DNA of 64,000 bases, taken from NCBI GenBank assembly GCA_022578605.1, contig MU394052.1, forward strand, positions 1,674,001-1,738,000. Reading direction: 5' to 3'. The position numbers and the translations under genes are program-made. Under the pieces are notes generated by a model. That model was not told the DNA's origin. It saw only the letters and a program-made list of their open reading frames with translations, and searched no databases. Positions 35,701 to 45,475 of the stretch are shown in pieces. Position 1 is the first letter of the stretch. Every line of letters starts with the position of its first letter. The DNA is from Camillea tinctor (taxonomy: Eukaryota > Ascomycota > Sordariomycetes > Xylariales > Xylariaceae).

Positions 35701-36024
35701 GTGAAGACCGGCGTCAGGAAGGACGAATTGCGGTCTCGATGCAGTGGGATCTATCAATGCCACCGAGGTGGCCGGTGGGTCTCGGGTACAATGCTGGTTA
35801 GAGAGAGTGTGAGAGTGAGAGAGAGAGGGGGATAGGCCAATAGCTACGTCAGTGTCGGTGTTGGTAATGGCGTTGGCGTTGGCGGTGATACTGGCATCAG
35901 CATCGAGGGACTGTCGGAGGGAGGAGAGTAGAGGAGGAAGAGGAGGAGGAGGAGTATTATGAGAATGCAAATGGCGGGTGTTATACAGCTCGTTTGGGCT
36001 TTGAGGGAGATTAGGGGTTGGCAT
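29770..36024 (-). CDS. PAS-domain hybrid sensor histidine kinase
   Basis: Two exons, 36024-30043 and 29988-29770, give 2066 residues. A soluble hybrid kinase: autophosphorylates His, passes phosphate to its own receiver Asp, then to an HPt protein. The first ~290 residues are disordered (Ser/Pro-rich). A GAF-like segment starts near residue 310 (LYDLTLMLTAEPGLNAWWNT). Long disordered linkers follow to about 1050. PAS/PAC 1 is at about 1058-1171, PAS/PAC 2 at about 1195-1388, HisKA with SHEIRTP (His1412), HATPase N-box near 1520 (VLLNVIGNAIKFT) and G-box near 1598 (GSGLGLVI), and the receiver at about 1940-2066 (VEDN with Asp1950, phosphoacceptor Asp1996, Lys2051 in TKPVD). No membrane segment is visible. 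The 54-nt intron has branch site TACTAATC and sits one codon before Asp1996. It lacks stops and keeps frame. The fungal class cannot be fixed by eye. Confidence 0.93.
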   Translation of the reverse strand: MPTPNLPQSPNELYNTRHLHSHNTPPPPLPPLLSSLRQSLDADASITANANAITNTDTDVAIGLSPSLSHSHTLSNQHCTRDPPATSVALIDPTASRPQFVLPDAGLHLRLRGGGLDTSDSPESQSGGTVVRIGENESEQHIPRSSPGARRKGKEVSIAQDPPEIMGSQQTLEEYRLRLARDMERRELSGRSLQSATGTLKLGASPLREESTLSPTPDSDVPTASTESNKTIRGGVTPGFVARTPSYPFPRMGTPGFQPSLFQNAFGQQHFSNIVLHDQLRSDPSSPASAMTFLPGATPYSADCDYPAPNLYDLTLMLTAEPGLNAWWNTVIQIMTDYYKAERITLSVPADSTDIDNVPWGQKATYNAQEEDDLSMGYIARDSSLMANSGDGLSEYSSNVDLTQKSEKPTRPGIQSRHSFTAYEDKKESRKGHVGESIGPQRPVMLSRSKSYYPGTGRRTPMSPHPLLNEQALEEHDAVEDQQAVPVWEATLESNSEPKGRVHPVLQGLELEADPLIDHNGITRVVERGKVVALTRSYPYLDRETEGQQQTPKRSGNASAQDANKHQRTQTRSESTSKLSSLLANASTARPVGQKKKSPSLDKSKIPSLLSAIDNAPPRPPTPKYEEYEQTPPSPWSQSPAPSPAVRPDPLENPFFTDAVVDEESFNPGPSPQDYSSAQPPETIGVDNSWTVLHIPLNHILLSKPAQRFKLDPAALANKTGQRGKAETTTPERRSSTDSTEKSRQPPLAILSILSPVIPYPSSLRHSLENLAPHLATSFSLCRHYTNLETESLGLHRRRPSTAGFGAVAPDGRPLANSATLNRLNYTPSEGMSQRSITESLTSPSDYSGPSRSITASPMGTPMWEPASFGLIVDRRPAGTSPNQIGGDGYFNSRPRNGGVSNSETLSNASTHRPIRISKDSSSAASKLHKRSGSLRYHIQESTQGQRESGAPELILENAATTEEGHVPSSKQRPSSKDLVGEEGEIDEQPQRDTNDAHNLLSSEDGHKHTRLHSYGGDFATTLQSLPPSTPLLSKPTTQSSIPSRPGSAPGPQVSMLPPTDRLKGLMLDLLPVHVFVALPLNGEIVWVNSRYLSYRGQTLDDLVANPWGTLHPEDRDDYLRAWTTSLRTGEQFAHTVRIRRFDGAYRWHQARAVASRDKRGVIVQFIGSYMDIHDQKVAELLALRQQEIEASEAKHRLLANLIPQIIFTATESDGITFANEQWLSYTGQSIESPLGLGFMDFVHPDDMAKCRFPEDRISRAFLTGKNSLDTPSEFSSIGQKPLARNIPAPATSTQGSNTMPALLSRYNSTENNSVNDFPNTDLNELVKKGIIKVTTDSNGRLSYTTELRLRSKSGEYRWHLIRCVQIDDVGFGSGASSYFGSATDINDHKLLEAKLKEAMESKSRFLSNMSHEIRTPLIGISGMVSFLQDTILNEEQRDYTNTIQTSANSLLMIINDILDLSKVDAGMMKLNFEWFHTRSLIEDVNELVSTMAIAKRLELNYIVEENVPSWVKGDKVRIRQVLLNVIGNAIKFTAEGEVFSRCRVFSDKASQLGEHQIMLEFSVIDTGRGFTKEEAELIFKPFSQIDGSSTRQHGGSGLGLVISRQLVELHGGTMEGTAVLGKGSTFTFTTRLGLPSSTDYPSIAGTPPMVASLRGSVDDRAMQAIKPYLLHRTVDQPPAASPNSEGGVMSPAPESSASSDPSIRSVRSQTTARSSVSSVNVGLVHFSEAAKASGQDLSQMKLEMPSGTLSPQITPTPDGIRFPPSLDQFRPPMYSILIICPQRYSREATTKHIETTLPKDIPHQITAMASVSEAEGLIGGHESVTFTHIVLNLSSAEEIISVIDRIMTSSGGKPSVLVLSDSVQRQSVLRLASDPGHQQLIEEKRIIFVYKPVKPSRFAVIFDPGRERDLSIDLNRSNAAQMVENQKQNYIDVEKRIGNKGYKVLLVEDNTVNQKVLVRYLKKVGIETEIAADGVEATEMVFARPARYYSLILVSCSPKRIVLISRLTYFQCDLHMPRKDGYQACREIRQWEQENNYSQTPIIALSANVMSDVQEKCVAAGFNDYVTKPVDFMDLSTAMSKYF
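29989..30042 (-). other. 54-nt stopless phase-0 intron in the receiver domain
   Basis: The intron has donor GTAAGT, candidate branch sites TACTAATC and GGCTAAC, and acceptor TTTCCAG. Removing it restores the canonical receiver strand SLIL-CDLHMPRKDG. Retaining it would add 18 residues between Leu1994 and Cys1995, right beside the phosphoacceptor. Confidence 0.88.
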
Positions 36025-39000
36025 TCCTCATAACGGCGCCCCCAAACACGAATGCCGGGGACCAATTTGGCAACTGGCTCGTGGATTCGGCATTCGCTGG
36101 TAAGTGAATGGAAATCGTGGTTAGGAAAACGATTTGGTTTAGGCGTGGGTGGGAGTGGAAAATGGGGCTCGTGGGATGCAGTTGTGACAAGACGGCAGCG
36201 AAGGTGAGGATTTAGGGTGTGATTCTTTTTCTGGGGGGGGGGAGAAGGCGTGTTGCGTCTGGGTTGTTGCAAGGCGAGCAAGGCTCGGGCGCGGGTTGCT
36301 GGTTAAACTACGTCAGACAGTGCTCTAAACCCAGACTAGTACGGTCCGGGCAGAACTAGGTATGTACTTGGGGTGTACACTAACACTGACGCAAGTCTCG
36401 CTCCAATGTGTGTGTGCGTGTAGGTAGTATATGTGTATGTGTGTGTAGGTGTAGAGGTGTGTGTGCGTGTGTCACTTTGCCCTCTTCTCTCTCATTCTCT
36501 TACACAAAACCCATGGAATGACGTATCCAACCAATCGGGAAAACTTTCACAGAAACAAATGACAAAACCAAATAATAAATAAATTAAAATATTAAAAGGA
36601 ATAAAAAAAACGAACAGAACGAACCAATTCCAGAAGTACACACCAAAAAATAATGTGTTCGTTTAGAAGTAGGTAAGTAGGTAGGTAGGTAGAGAGGGTG
36701 ACAGTCACAAACTTGAATCGTCAAAAAAAATAATAATCAGGATAAAAAATGTAAAGGATGGAGATGTAGGATATGCTAGGTATGTTTATGTTATGTAGGT
36801 TAGTGTAGGTGGTGTAGTTGATGTATGTACTAGGTTAGGTTAACTAGTATTTCAAGTATGGTGGTGAGTTAAGTTAAGTATGTACTATGTAGATAAAAAA
36901 AGAGGGAAGAAAAAAAGTAGTAGTAATAGTTGATGGTGGAGAGAATACATACACTACTGAACCTAGTACATGTAACACTAGTTAGGTCATATGCTGGCGT
37001 ACTTCAAAATAGTGTAGGAAAGGTACCTACGACTAATGCAAATGGTAGAAAGACGCAGCTGCACTAATGAAAAAAAGAAAAAAAAAATACTTACTTGGTT
37101 TTTTACAAAGTCCCATCGGAAAAGTTGTGGGCTGGGAGAAGAAGGAGGGGAGAACCTTTTTGGGTTTTTATGTCCACGTTTTCAACTTTGCTCATGCATC
37201 CTAATTGGCGACTAGAACACTATCTGCCCCCACTTCCCACTTAACCCATGCCTATCCATGTACTCCCCCCCCCCTTCCTTATTATCTTTTTTTTTCGCCC
37301 TTCTTTCTTATTTACCTGTGCCTTGGAAGTTCGCTACCAACGGGAATGCTTGCTAGCCCACGCCCCGAGACAGCCTCGAAACTTGACAGAATAGGTACCC
37401 ACCCTGTTCGTGTTAGCGCTAGTGCAGAGAAATCGGAAGTATATACATAGCGCAGCTCAGCTCACTTACCGTATGGGTAACAAGACTATTAAAAAACAGC
37501 CAGCCAGCCCTCCAAGCTTTTTTTATTTCTCTAAGCAACCCGGAATCCGATTTTATGGTTTAATAATGGTATACGAAAAACTACTACGTACTACATACCC
37601 AATGGCAAAACAAAGCAAAGTAAAAAAGTAAAGCAAACCACCAACTAAGATCACCATCACATCGCATACATCATAAGGGGGGGCGGGGAACAAACTCGCG
37701 GGAGACAAGTATCTCGCACAGTAATAAAAGCGGTCAGGAGGGTCAGAGCAAATAATATGGACAAAACAAAAAAGAAAAGTAAAACTATATTGTTAATTAA
37801 GAGGGTGAGGAAGGGGGAGAAGGAAGGAGGAGAAGAAGAGGAAGCGTAAGAAGAAGAAAAAAAAAGGAAAAAAAAAATAAAGAAAGAAAGAAAAGGACAT
37901 GGTAGAGATGTGCTAGGTGCCATGCCATTCCCATTCCTTCTAACGCGGGATGGGTAGAAGAGGGGGGAATTCTAAAGTGTTCGATTGGCAAATAACACCA
38001 AGATCACCAGTCTTGCAGGTCAAAGTTTGATTAGAAGGAAAAGATAAGCTGCAGAAATGATTATCCCTCGGTGCTGATTTGCGTCGGTTCAGCAAAGGCT
38101 CGTATGAGTGGTTTAGATACTGGTATCACCACCCCAAAAAATTGAATTATGTCAGTCGGTTTTTACTTGTACATTACTTATCAGACCAGTTGTTCTTTTC
38201 TGTTTTATTTTTAAAGTTGGTATAGGAACATCTAGCGTCGAGCTACAGAATTCCTGGTTCTATTATTATTATCTCACGCCCTGGTTATCTCGGTGGTCTT
38301 ATGCGGAGAATACGTCCTAGATGGGGGATTTACGCATTGATGAAGAGCGCGGTACAGTAGTAACTAGGTAGGTACCCCATGCGTTAAAGGAAATAGAAAA
38401 AAGTAAAGCGAAAAAAAAAAAAAAACATGAAGTACGTCATCTTACACTCCCCCAGCTCCTAAACCTGTCATGCACGAAATTTTTCGACTGTCATACAGGT
38501 ACCTAGGTACTTACTAAGGTAGGTACGTACCTTATTTATTGTAGGGATGTCCCTTGGTTCTGACCGGGGCATTGACCTTGTACCTACCTCTTAGTGTAGA
38601 CACATACCTATAGTCTACCAACCAACGATCTTTTTCTCTACAGTGTTCTCTCTTTCTGTTATAAACCTTCTCACCCAACAAATATACGAAGCCCGTACAG
38701 TCCATATAGCCCATACAGACCACCGAGATGCCAGGATATCCGAAGTGAAATAACCTTGCCAATTAACATATACATATCCCCCCCCCCCTTTTGTTTCTGA
38801 CATGCCGCCCCTTGGTATGGATGGATGGATGGGGATAGTTACCGGTGCATAAGGCGCAACGACCCTGGCTTCTTAGTCAGAGCAGAAGAAAGAAGATAGA
38901 AGAGTAAAAAAAATAGAAATAAAAAAATAAAAAAAGCAAAAGGGGAAAGGGGGGGCGCTGAGATGCGGCAACAATTACGTGCGTGGCGCTGTGATCTGGA

Positions 39001-39674
39001 ATCTGAAATCTAAGAATCCGGGGGAAAACAGGCCATTGCGGAATCAATTGGATGTCATGTACGGTGTAAGAAGCTCGGTCTAAATCGTCAGTGGTTTTTG
39101 TCATCTTTCGTCCCCTCTAATCCTAGCTGCTTGTCATTCGACACCGGATCTCAAGCCGGGGTTGCTCGATCGATCTGTGTCTTACGGTTCGCGGTATTGC
39201 TGCGGGGCCTTGGTCATTTTGGCGGTTCGGTTCTTTATAAGTACCTATCTACTAGGTAGGTATCAAGATACCTACTAAGAAAAGATTCGTTTAACTCTTG
39301 CTATGGTGCACCATCTTTGGGGGATGGGGGATGGGGGATAGGGGATAGGGGAAGGTCCAATGTCATCAGTGCACTAATGTTGGTAGTCGATATCACTACC
39401 TGCTCGCTCTCGACTGGACAGGCTGAACAGGCTGAACGCGGTACCACCCAGCCCTAGAAAGTGGGAAAAGATAACGGAGTATCCATTTGTTATGTTATGT
39501 ACCTGGTCTCCCGAGTCTCTTAGTCTCATAGTCTCATGACCGGACACTACATCTTCCACAAATTGTCAGGTCCTGGGCCGGCCATCCAAGCAAAGAAATC
39601 GCACATGCAGGTTCATACCGAACACCAAACCACCCAAAAAGGGGCTACACTTATGAGTACAGCCAGACCCAACT
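36025..39674. other. Intergenic region, 3.65 kb, simple-sequence rich
   Basis: Upstream of the histidine kinase gene and downstream of the D-glutamate cyclase-like gene. It contains TG-rich tracts (36408-36475), TAGGT repeats (36670-36695, 36775-36890), A/G-rich runs at 37795-37900, a C run at 37267-37275, TACCTA palindromic words at 38500-38535 and 39241-39280, and a GGGGGAT tandem repeat at 39318-39354. Open frames here are low-complexity shadows of these tracts. No gene is seen. Confidence 0.55.
39318..39354 (+). repeat. GGGGGAT tandem repeat, potential G-quadruplex
   Basis: Five G-runs of four or five bases are separated by AT or ATA, forming a 7-nt tandem repeat that also satisfies the four-run G-quadruplex pattern. 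Confidence 0.8.
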
Positions 39675-40601
39675 CTAGGCAATGTCCGAGTTGGTACAAT
39701 CCAACAATAGCATGTGTCCTGGAGCATGGGCCATTACCGTTCCTTTAATACCAGAAACCATAACTGCTTCTTGAGGTGTCACGCCACACCCCCAGAACAC
39801 AGGCACATCGTCATCCGAGTCCTTTGCTTCGCTCAATCGCCTCCCATCCTCTGTTAATGGGCTATCGCCCCATTGCGGGATGTCGATATCCACGATCCCC
39901 AGGTTCTCGAGTGCGCTCCAACCCCATGCTATCGGCTCTCCATGTGTGGCATTATAGCCCCGTGTGATTTCTCGTACTTTCTCAATGTCCGAGGCCTTAT
40001 ACGACCGCATAGACACTACGTATGTGCTCCCCGTGAACACCCCCGCTGGACACAGTGGGATGTTAGTTCGGTACATTGGCACATTCCTTCCAAGTACCGT
40101 GTGCCGGGGCGTGAGACCGGCGACGGTCAGCGCAGTCTCGAAGCTGAATGAGCAGCCCACTAAGAACGCCACATGGTCTTCTGTCCACTCCTCTGTGATA
40201 TCGAGACAGCCTTGCTTCACAAGCTTGGCGTCGTGATACACATTGTATCGTGGTGCGTCGCGGCGGATGTCAGCATCCGCGAGTATACGCGAATCTGGTA
40301 ACCCGGGAATATTCGACTTGATAGAACCATATGCCCCTGTTTCTGCAGATTCGCCGATGAGGGGGCAGGGGACTGGGTTCCGAGCACATAGGAGTCGGAA
40401 GTCCGCGGCGTAGCGAGAGGGGAGTATCAAGAGATTGGCTTGTAAGTATGTGGCTGCAACCCCTGATGTTGGTACCGTGAGTGTGTTGCTCCGGGCAGCG
40501 AGACGTACGTCTCGACCTGTAGTAAGTGTTCTAATTCGCACTTCATCTGCCTCTATACTTTGTACCAGGTGAGTAGTTGGTTTAGCAACGAGCACGTCCA
40601 T
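39675..40601 (-). CDS. D-glutamate cyclase-like/DUF1445 (UPF0317) protein
   Basis: A single exon of 308 residues from the ATG at 40601. The family includes bacterial putative hydro-lyases (YcsI type) and the animal mitochondrial D-glutamate cyclase DGLUCY, which converts D-glutamate to 5-oxo-D-proline. Recognisable blocks are TYLQANLLILPSRYAADF followed by LLCARNPVPCPLIGESAETG in the N-terminal half; DHVAFLVGCSFSFETAL; GRNVPMYRTNIPLCPAG, the strongest family signature; and a C-terminal FWGCGVTPQEAV followed by HAPGHMLLLDCTN. The length is slightly above the bacterial norm (about 265). No mitochondrial presequence is obvious. The gene has no intron, unlike most in this window, which is compatible with a bacterial-type origin but not proof. 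Substrate is inferred from family only. Confidence 0.9.
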   Translation of the reverse strand: MDVLVAKPTTHLVQSIEADEVRIRTLTTGRDVRLAARSNTLTVPTSGVAATYLQANLLILPSRYAADFRLLCARNPVPCPLIGESAETGAYGSIKSNIPGLPDSRILADADIRRDAPRYNVYHDAKLVKQGCLDITEEWTEDHVAFLVGCSFSFETALTVAGLTPRHTVLGRNVPMYRTNIPLCPAGVFTGSTYVVSMRSYKASDIEKVREITRGYNATHGEPIAWGWSALENLGIVDIDIPQWGDSPLTEDGRRLSEAKDSDDDVPVFWGCGVTPQEAVMVSGIKGTVMAHAPGHMLLLDCTNSDIA

Positions 40602-43600
40602 TGTGATCAATTTGAATCCTCAGTCCTTGCCGATGTACATGTAGAGAATGGAATTTTCTATACACCCGAGAACTTATCGAAGCACTCTCCCCCAGAAACC
40701 CTAGTTATCTTGCAGTCTCGGTTCACAAATAGTTGGCTATTCCAAGTAGATCGGCGAAACCGTTCTGTAGCCGATCATGTTGCGGAAGGCCGATGCTTCC
40801 ACCAATTATTTGACCAGGCAGTGATGATCAAATAGCGAGTTGCGAAAACAATCCAAGGCGTCGTGTCACCCAGTGATTGCCACTCAGCATCTCGCGCTTA
40901 GTAAAACGGCGGCGATGGATGCGCTGATAATGGAGGTCCTCACTTGATTAGCTGTCTCCCCATAGAGTTCGAACAGCTGGATAGGCCTTTATGTAACCCT
41001 AATCAGATCTACATGACTTCATCCAATGACAAAGCGTTTTACAATTATCTCATGACATTGCACTCTATCTTCGCACTATAGCACCTTTCCTCAAACATGC
41101 AGACCTGCCAGCCATGTAGTACGCAAGCCGTACGGGCCGTGATGGGGAGCCCCCCTCATCTTCGCAAAGACTTGAGATTCTCATCCCTATTCATCGGCCG
41201 CGATGACGGTTGATTATAATGATCATCAGCGATGTACCGTTTTATGTATACTACATGGGCCGAAATGTAACCTTTCAAAAGGTTATATATGGGTCGGCTG
41301 AGCAGCCCCCGAACTAACCCCGCTGAGGCCTGCCATTCACAATGCGCGCACTCGAGCAGAGCCGACATGGTCGTCACCTGCTGCCATGGACTGTCGTCGA
41401 GGCCTGGTGAGAAGTCTGGCCGGCAGACCCCAGCTATTCGGAAACTTTACTCCGCTGGCTTGTTAATGGTGTCCGTGAAAAGATACAACAAAAGGAAAAA
41501 GCAAAGAGAAAAAAGGAAAAAAAGAAAAAATTAATATACCTCTCCATTCCTCCAAAAAGTTTGGGGGGCAATCAACCGATCCAGCATCGTGGCATGGTAC
41601 ATAGCAAGGTAAGTACAAGCGAATAAGTACTGATCGACTACGGGAGCCTACCGATCTATGACATGCGAGATCGAAGATAGATCGAACCGCAAGAAACAGA
41701 ATCTAGGAAACACGGGGTTTTGCCACAAGGTCATCGTTCACCGAGACCACTTGCCAGCGAGGAGCTCAATATAGCATCACGTATATAAGAAATGGAGGCC
41801 ATTATGGCAAAACATCAAAGGCCAGAAAAGGCGCGGTGGCGGGGCGAGTGCCATAGACGTACTACAATCTTCATGTTTCTTTCCGATCTAAGAGCAAGGA
41901 GATGTCTCCTGTTCCTCATTCTACACAAGAAAAAAACCGTTCTCTCTTGAGCTCCTTCGGTTGGTCAGATCCCCTTCCTGGGCAAACCCCCAACTTGGGG
42001 GAGCCAAGGCGAGATATATGCAAGTCGGGGAGTATGGAGTTTAGCGTCAGGTATCTAACTAAGTTGGTGTATGCGAAACATACATATCCGGCGGAGCGGA
42101 CGATGCATTGGGCATGAAGACACATGATAGGAAGTCCTCGTGCTTCCCTGGTTATGTGTGTATGGTATGCATATCTTTCCTTGGATACATACCTCGTTGG
42201 GAACCTCGTTGGGAACATCGTTGGGAACATCGTTGGGAACCTCTTTAGGGACCTCTTCACGCCCTTTCGGAGTGTAATGGCTGCCGTGCCGCACAGCTCG
42301 ACTAGACAGCAGAACGTGATAACTTAGATTGGATAATATTTGGCAATGGTAATACTACTATATCAAGCAAGTGTGGGCTTCATTACAGCTCTCCTGAGTC
42401 CTGTACCGAAACCATAGATAGAGGGGCAATAGATGAAGCTCTTAGCAGGTAAATCCATCACTTTACTCACGTAAAACTATATCTCGTCTCTACACAAGGT
42501 ACGTTTCCTAGCCACAATGCTTGCTAACCTACAGTATAGTTTTAGACGGCGCTAGCGTGGCCATATCTCCTTTTTCTCCTTAACTTCAGGCTCAGAGACT
42601 AAGGTAGGTTTACTAGTCGTCAAGGCTGGCCTACATAAGTGCCGAGTCCGTTGCTGCTGACGATTTTAGGAGTGGTTAGATCCGGAACTTCAACATGACT
42701 ATTTTTTTCAATTGGCCCAATAATACCCTTGCCTAGGTTTTTTATTCTACTCTAGCCTTTTTCTGTTGCTGTCGACATTCTTCATGTAATAATGTTCATA
42801 TGAACATAGCTTACTGACGATAGGAGAACGGAGAGGGGACCGGAGTAAGTGGCTTGCAGAGATAATCGGATACTTCATCTCCTTACTATTGTTATCAAAT
42901 ACTTTATTCTTTTAGAGGCTAAGGGCCTCCATATTCACGCACTAAAGGTACTGATATGGAATTCCCAGGACCGAAACGGCATAATATAGAGTTTACGACC
43001 TCTCCCATCTCCTCGTCTTCTCTCTAAATTACTTTTCGGTTTGATTATGAATCCCTACCACTGTATGTCTGCAATCTGATAACCGTGTTTCTATTGCCAA
43101 CTAACACTCGTATGATCTAACGTTTGCATTGTAACCACTAGGTTAGGTTATTAATTTGTTGTTGTCTTAATGTGATCCCATCGCCTATCAATCTCGTACG
43201 CCTTATAGTCAAAACAGTTAGCGTCCGTTCTTCTTTTTTAACCAGCCGTTATAATTTGCGGCTAACGACTAAATTAGTTATGTTCGGGGGTTTAAGAAAA
43301 TGGGGCATTGATGTAGCTAAAAGGTTAATCCATGTAAAAGTGATCGTGATATTAAAAGAATGGTCTGTACGTTACCTAATTGCATAGATTGGAATGGATA
43401 TTGGCGGTTTGGATTATGTACCTACCTACCTATCTACCTAGTAGGTATCTAATGTACCAAAGCCTAGCTGCCTAGGACTACTACGAATTTACCTGATGAC
43501 TTACAACCTTGGAATGGAAGCTTGGAAGGTTGTACCTAGCAGATGAGGTCGTTTGTCCAACAATAGACGTCATATTTAGATTAAGCGCTTATCTAGGCAA

Positions 43601-43815
43601 CCTAGGTAGGTTAGGTATACTTTAAGCGCATGTTGTGAATTCCCATTGTACTAAACGTTACATGAACTTAAAGAGTCGATGTGCTTTACAACGTATAAGC
43701 TTTTAGGTGGTAACGCCCATCTTGGCTTGGGACCCAGTAATCCTCTCCGGGGTTCCACGGGAGCTCCTCTAGGAATTCCTCTAAATCTAGACTAGGGACT
43801 TTGAACCTTTCAAGT
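40602..43815. other. Intergenic region, 3.2 kb
   Basis: Lies between the divergent D-glutamate cyclase-like and HD-domain genes, so it includes both promoters. From about 42.3 to 43.7 kb it is AT-rich with TACCTA/TAGGTA words (43421-43450, 43600-43620). A 12-nt tandem repeat sits at 42191-42250. Open frames are short and unrecognised. Confidence 0.55.
42191..42250. repeat. 12-nt tandem repeat, five units
   Basis: Five consecutive 12-nt units ACCTCGTTGGGA / ACATCGTTGGGA / ACCTCTTTAGGG run end to end. Because the unit is a multiple of three, frames through it stay open and give tetrapeptide repeats (NEVP/NDVP on the minus strand), but I see no supporting gene structure. Confidence 0.85.
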
Positions 43816-44952
43816 ATGGCCCAACGTGGACCGTTCTACTTCCGCGCCTTCTCTAAGTCCAAGTACTTATACAACAACCTTCGACCCCGGTGCTCCATCT
43901 CCATAATGCAGCCCGACTGTCTGAAGGTTGGGTATTTCCAGACTCTGGACTTGTCGACCGAGCACAGAGTGACTATCAAGGACCAGATATATGGCAGCCA
44001 CACCATATCCGAGCCGGTTCTTAACGAGCTCTTAAGATCGCCCGGTCTGGGGCGTCTTAGAGGTGTGCGCCAACACGGAATCTCGGCTCTGCTGAATTTT
44101 ACCCCCTCCGTTACACGCTTTGAGCATTCCGTTGGCGCATTCTTGCTTGTAAGGCACGTCGGTGGCAGTCTGGAGGAGCAGGTCGCTGCCTTACTCCACG
44201 ATGTCAGCCACACTGTCATGAGCCATGTCGTGGACTTCGCCCTATCTAACCCGGGCGAAGGGAGCTTTCACGAAGTACACAAGATGCGCTTCGTCAAGAC
44301 AACGCAAATACCAGACATACTCACTAGACATGGCTTTGAGGATTTAAAGCCCCTCGACGAGGAGCTGTACCCGCTGGTTGAAATGCCGACCCCCCACCTG
44401 TGCGCCGATAGGCTTGACTACGGGTTGCGCGACGCGGTGGGATTTGGTGCACTTTCTCTCGAGGACGCCCAGCGGGTCATGGCTTCTCTTATGGCCTTCC
44501 CCGACCCTGCGGCCGCGAACCGCTTGCTTGTGATTCGCGACCAGGAAGTAGCCTTGACCCTGGCCAAGGCATATATGGCATGCGACAGAGACGTGTGGGG
44601 GAACCCCCAACACGGCAGCCTATATACGAAGACGGCCGAGCTTATGCGGTCATCCATCCGCAGTGGACGGGTGCAAGAGGAGGAGTTATGGAGCCTATCG
44701 GACGAGGAATTCTGGGAAAAGATGCGAAGAGTCCTAGATGCTAATGGCCAAGAAGCCATGAAAAGGCTTGAGTCTGAGGGCTTCCCCCAAGACAAGAATT
44801 TGCCACTTCCCCGCGGTGCGAAGGTTCGCACGATAGACCCTGACGTATACGTTGAGTCTAGCAATAAGGCTGCTCCCCTCTCGGAACTTTATCCCGAATA
44901 CGCATCAGAGAGGGAGAAATATGTTATCGCTAGAAAAGCGCTGTACGAATAG
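43816..44952 (+). CDS. HD-domain phosphohydrolase-like protein
   Basis: A single exon of 378 residues; the ATG at 43816 (MAQRGPFYFRAFSKSKYLYN) is the first in frame, and a second ATG at 43903 (MQPDCLKVGYFQTLD) is an equally plausible start that removes a basic, possibly targeting, leader. The HD superfamily uses a divalent metal to hydrolyse phosphate esters of nucleotides and other substrates. Visible ligands are RFEHSVGAF with His104, LLHDVSHTVMSH with His128-Asp129, and CADRLDYGLRDA with Asp198 and Asp201. The arrangement resembles SAMHD1/dNTPase-type HD proteins, which share the H...HD...D pattern and a RLDY motif, but is much shorter and lacks an obvious allosteric domain. Substrate is unknown. 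The next gene, a persulfide-dioxygenase-like enzyme, is 523 nt downstream on the same strand; no functional link is evident. Confidence 0.88.
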   Translation: MAQRGPFYFRAFSKSKYLYNNLRPRCSISIMQPDCLKVGYFQTLDLSTEHRVTIKDQIYGSHTISEPVLNELLRSPGLGRLRGVRQHGISALLNFTPSVTRFEHSVGAFLLVRHVGGSLEEQVAALLHDVSHTVMSHVVDFALSNPGEGSFHEVHKMRFVKTTQIPDILTRHGFEDLKPLDEELYPLVEMPTPHLCADRLDYGLRDAVGFGALSLEDAQRVMASLMAFPDPAAANRLLVIRDQEVALTLAKAYMACDRDVWGNPQHGSLYTKTAELMRSSIRSGRVQEEELWSLSDEEFWEKMRRVLDANGQEAMKRLESEGFPQDKNLPLPRGAKVRTIDPDVYVESSNKAAPLSELYPEYASEREKYVIARKALYE

Positions 44953-45475
44953 CCAGCCCCTGTGCAGAACGCTGCAGCTCACGGGAACACACTAGGTTAG
45001 ATAATATACCCTAGAATATATCCATGCTCTGGCATTGTTCACAAGGGTCCGAGAGCTATAAAACACTTCTATAACCCTTCATGCTACCAGTTCCCGAGTC
45101 GGCGAACATCTTACTCGCGTGCCAAGGCCCGGTTCGTCCAGTCTAGTTGCTAGGTCCAGGGGTTGAATTTTGGTGTCTTAGTCGCCGACTCCCTCTGCCC
45201 TTAAATTCTTGGCTATGAAATAGGGCTCGGGAAATAGGAGAGTGTTTGAAACCGCCTCCCATACCATCGGGCTATGACTTCGTGATACTTCTCCTAGCAT
45301 AACAACATTCGCCGATTAATACGTAAGCTTGAGCAAATTTTGATCAAATAATTGCAGATTATATGTGGCTGGTAGAGTCGTGTTATTAAAGCAAGGGCGC
45401 CCACCCGCGCTGGTATGGGCAGTGCCTAGATCTGATAGAATATATCTTGTTGATGAGAATTTGAACTATTTCAAT
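44953..45475. other. Intergenic spacer
   Basis: Separates the HD-domain gene and the metallo-beta-lactamase-fold gene. The frame of the latter stays open upstream to 45365 but offers no ATG there. A short unannotated 5' exon cannot be excluded; a GTAAGC at 45322 and TTGCAG ending at 45357 could be an intron in the leader. Confidence 0.45.

Noticed and set aside
43140..43160. TTAGGTTA-type words as telomere-like repeats (also near 63510)
   Set aside because: Fungal telomeres are TTAGGG; these are short, isolated GGTTA words belonging to the dispersed TAGGT family.
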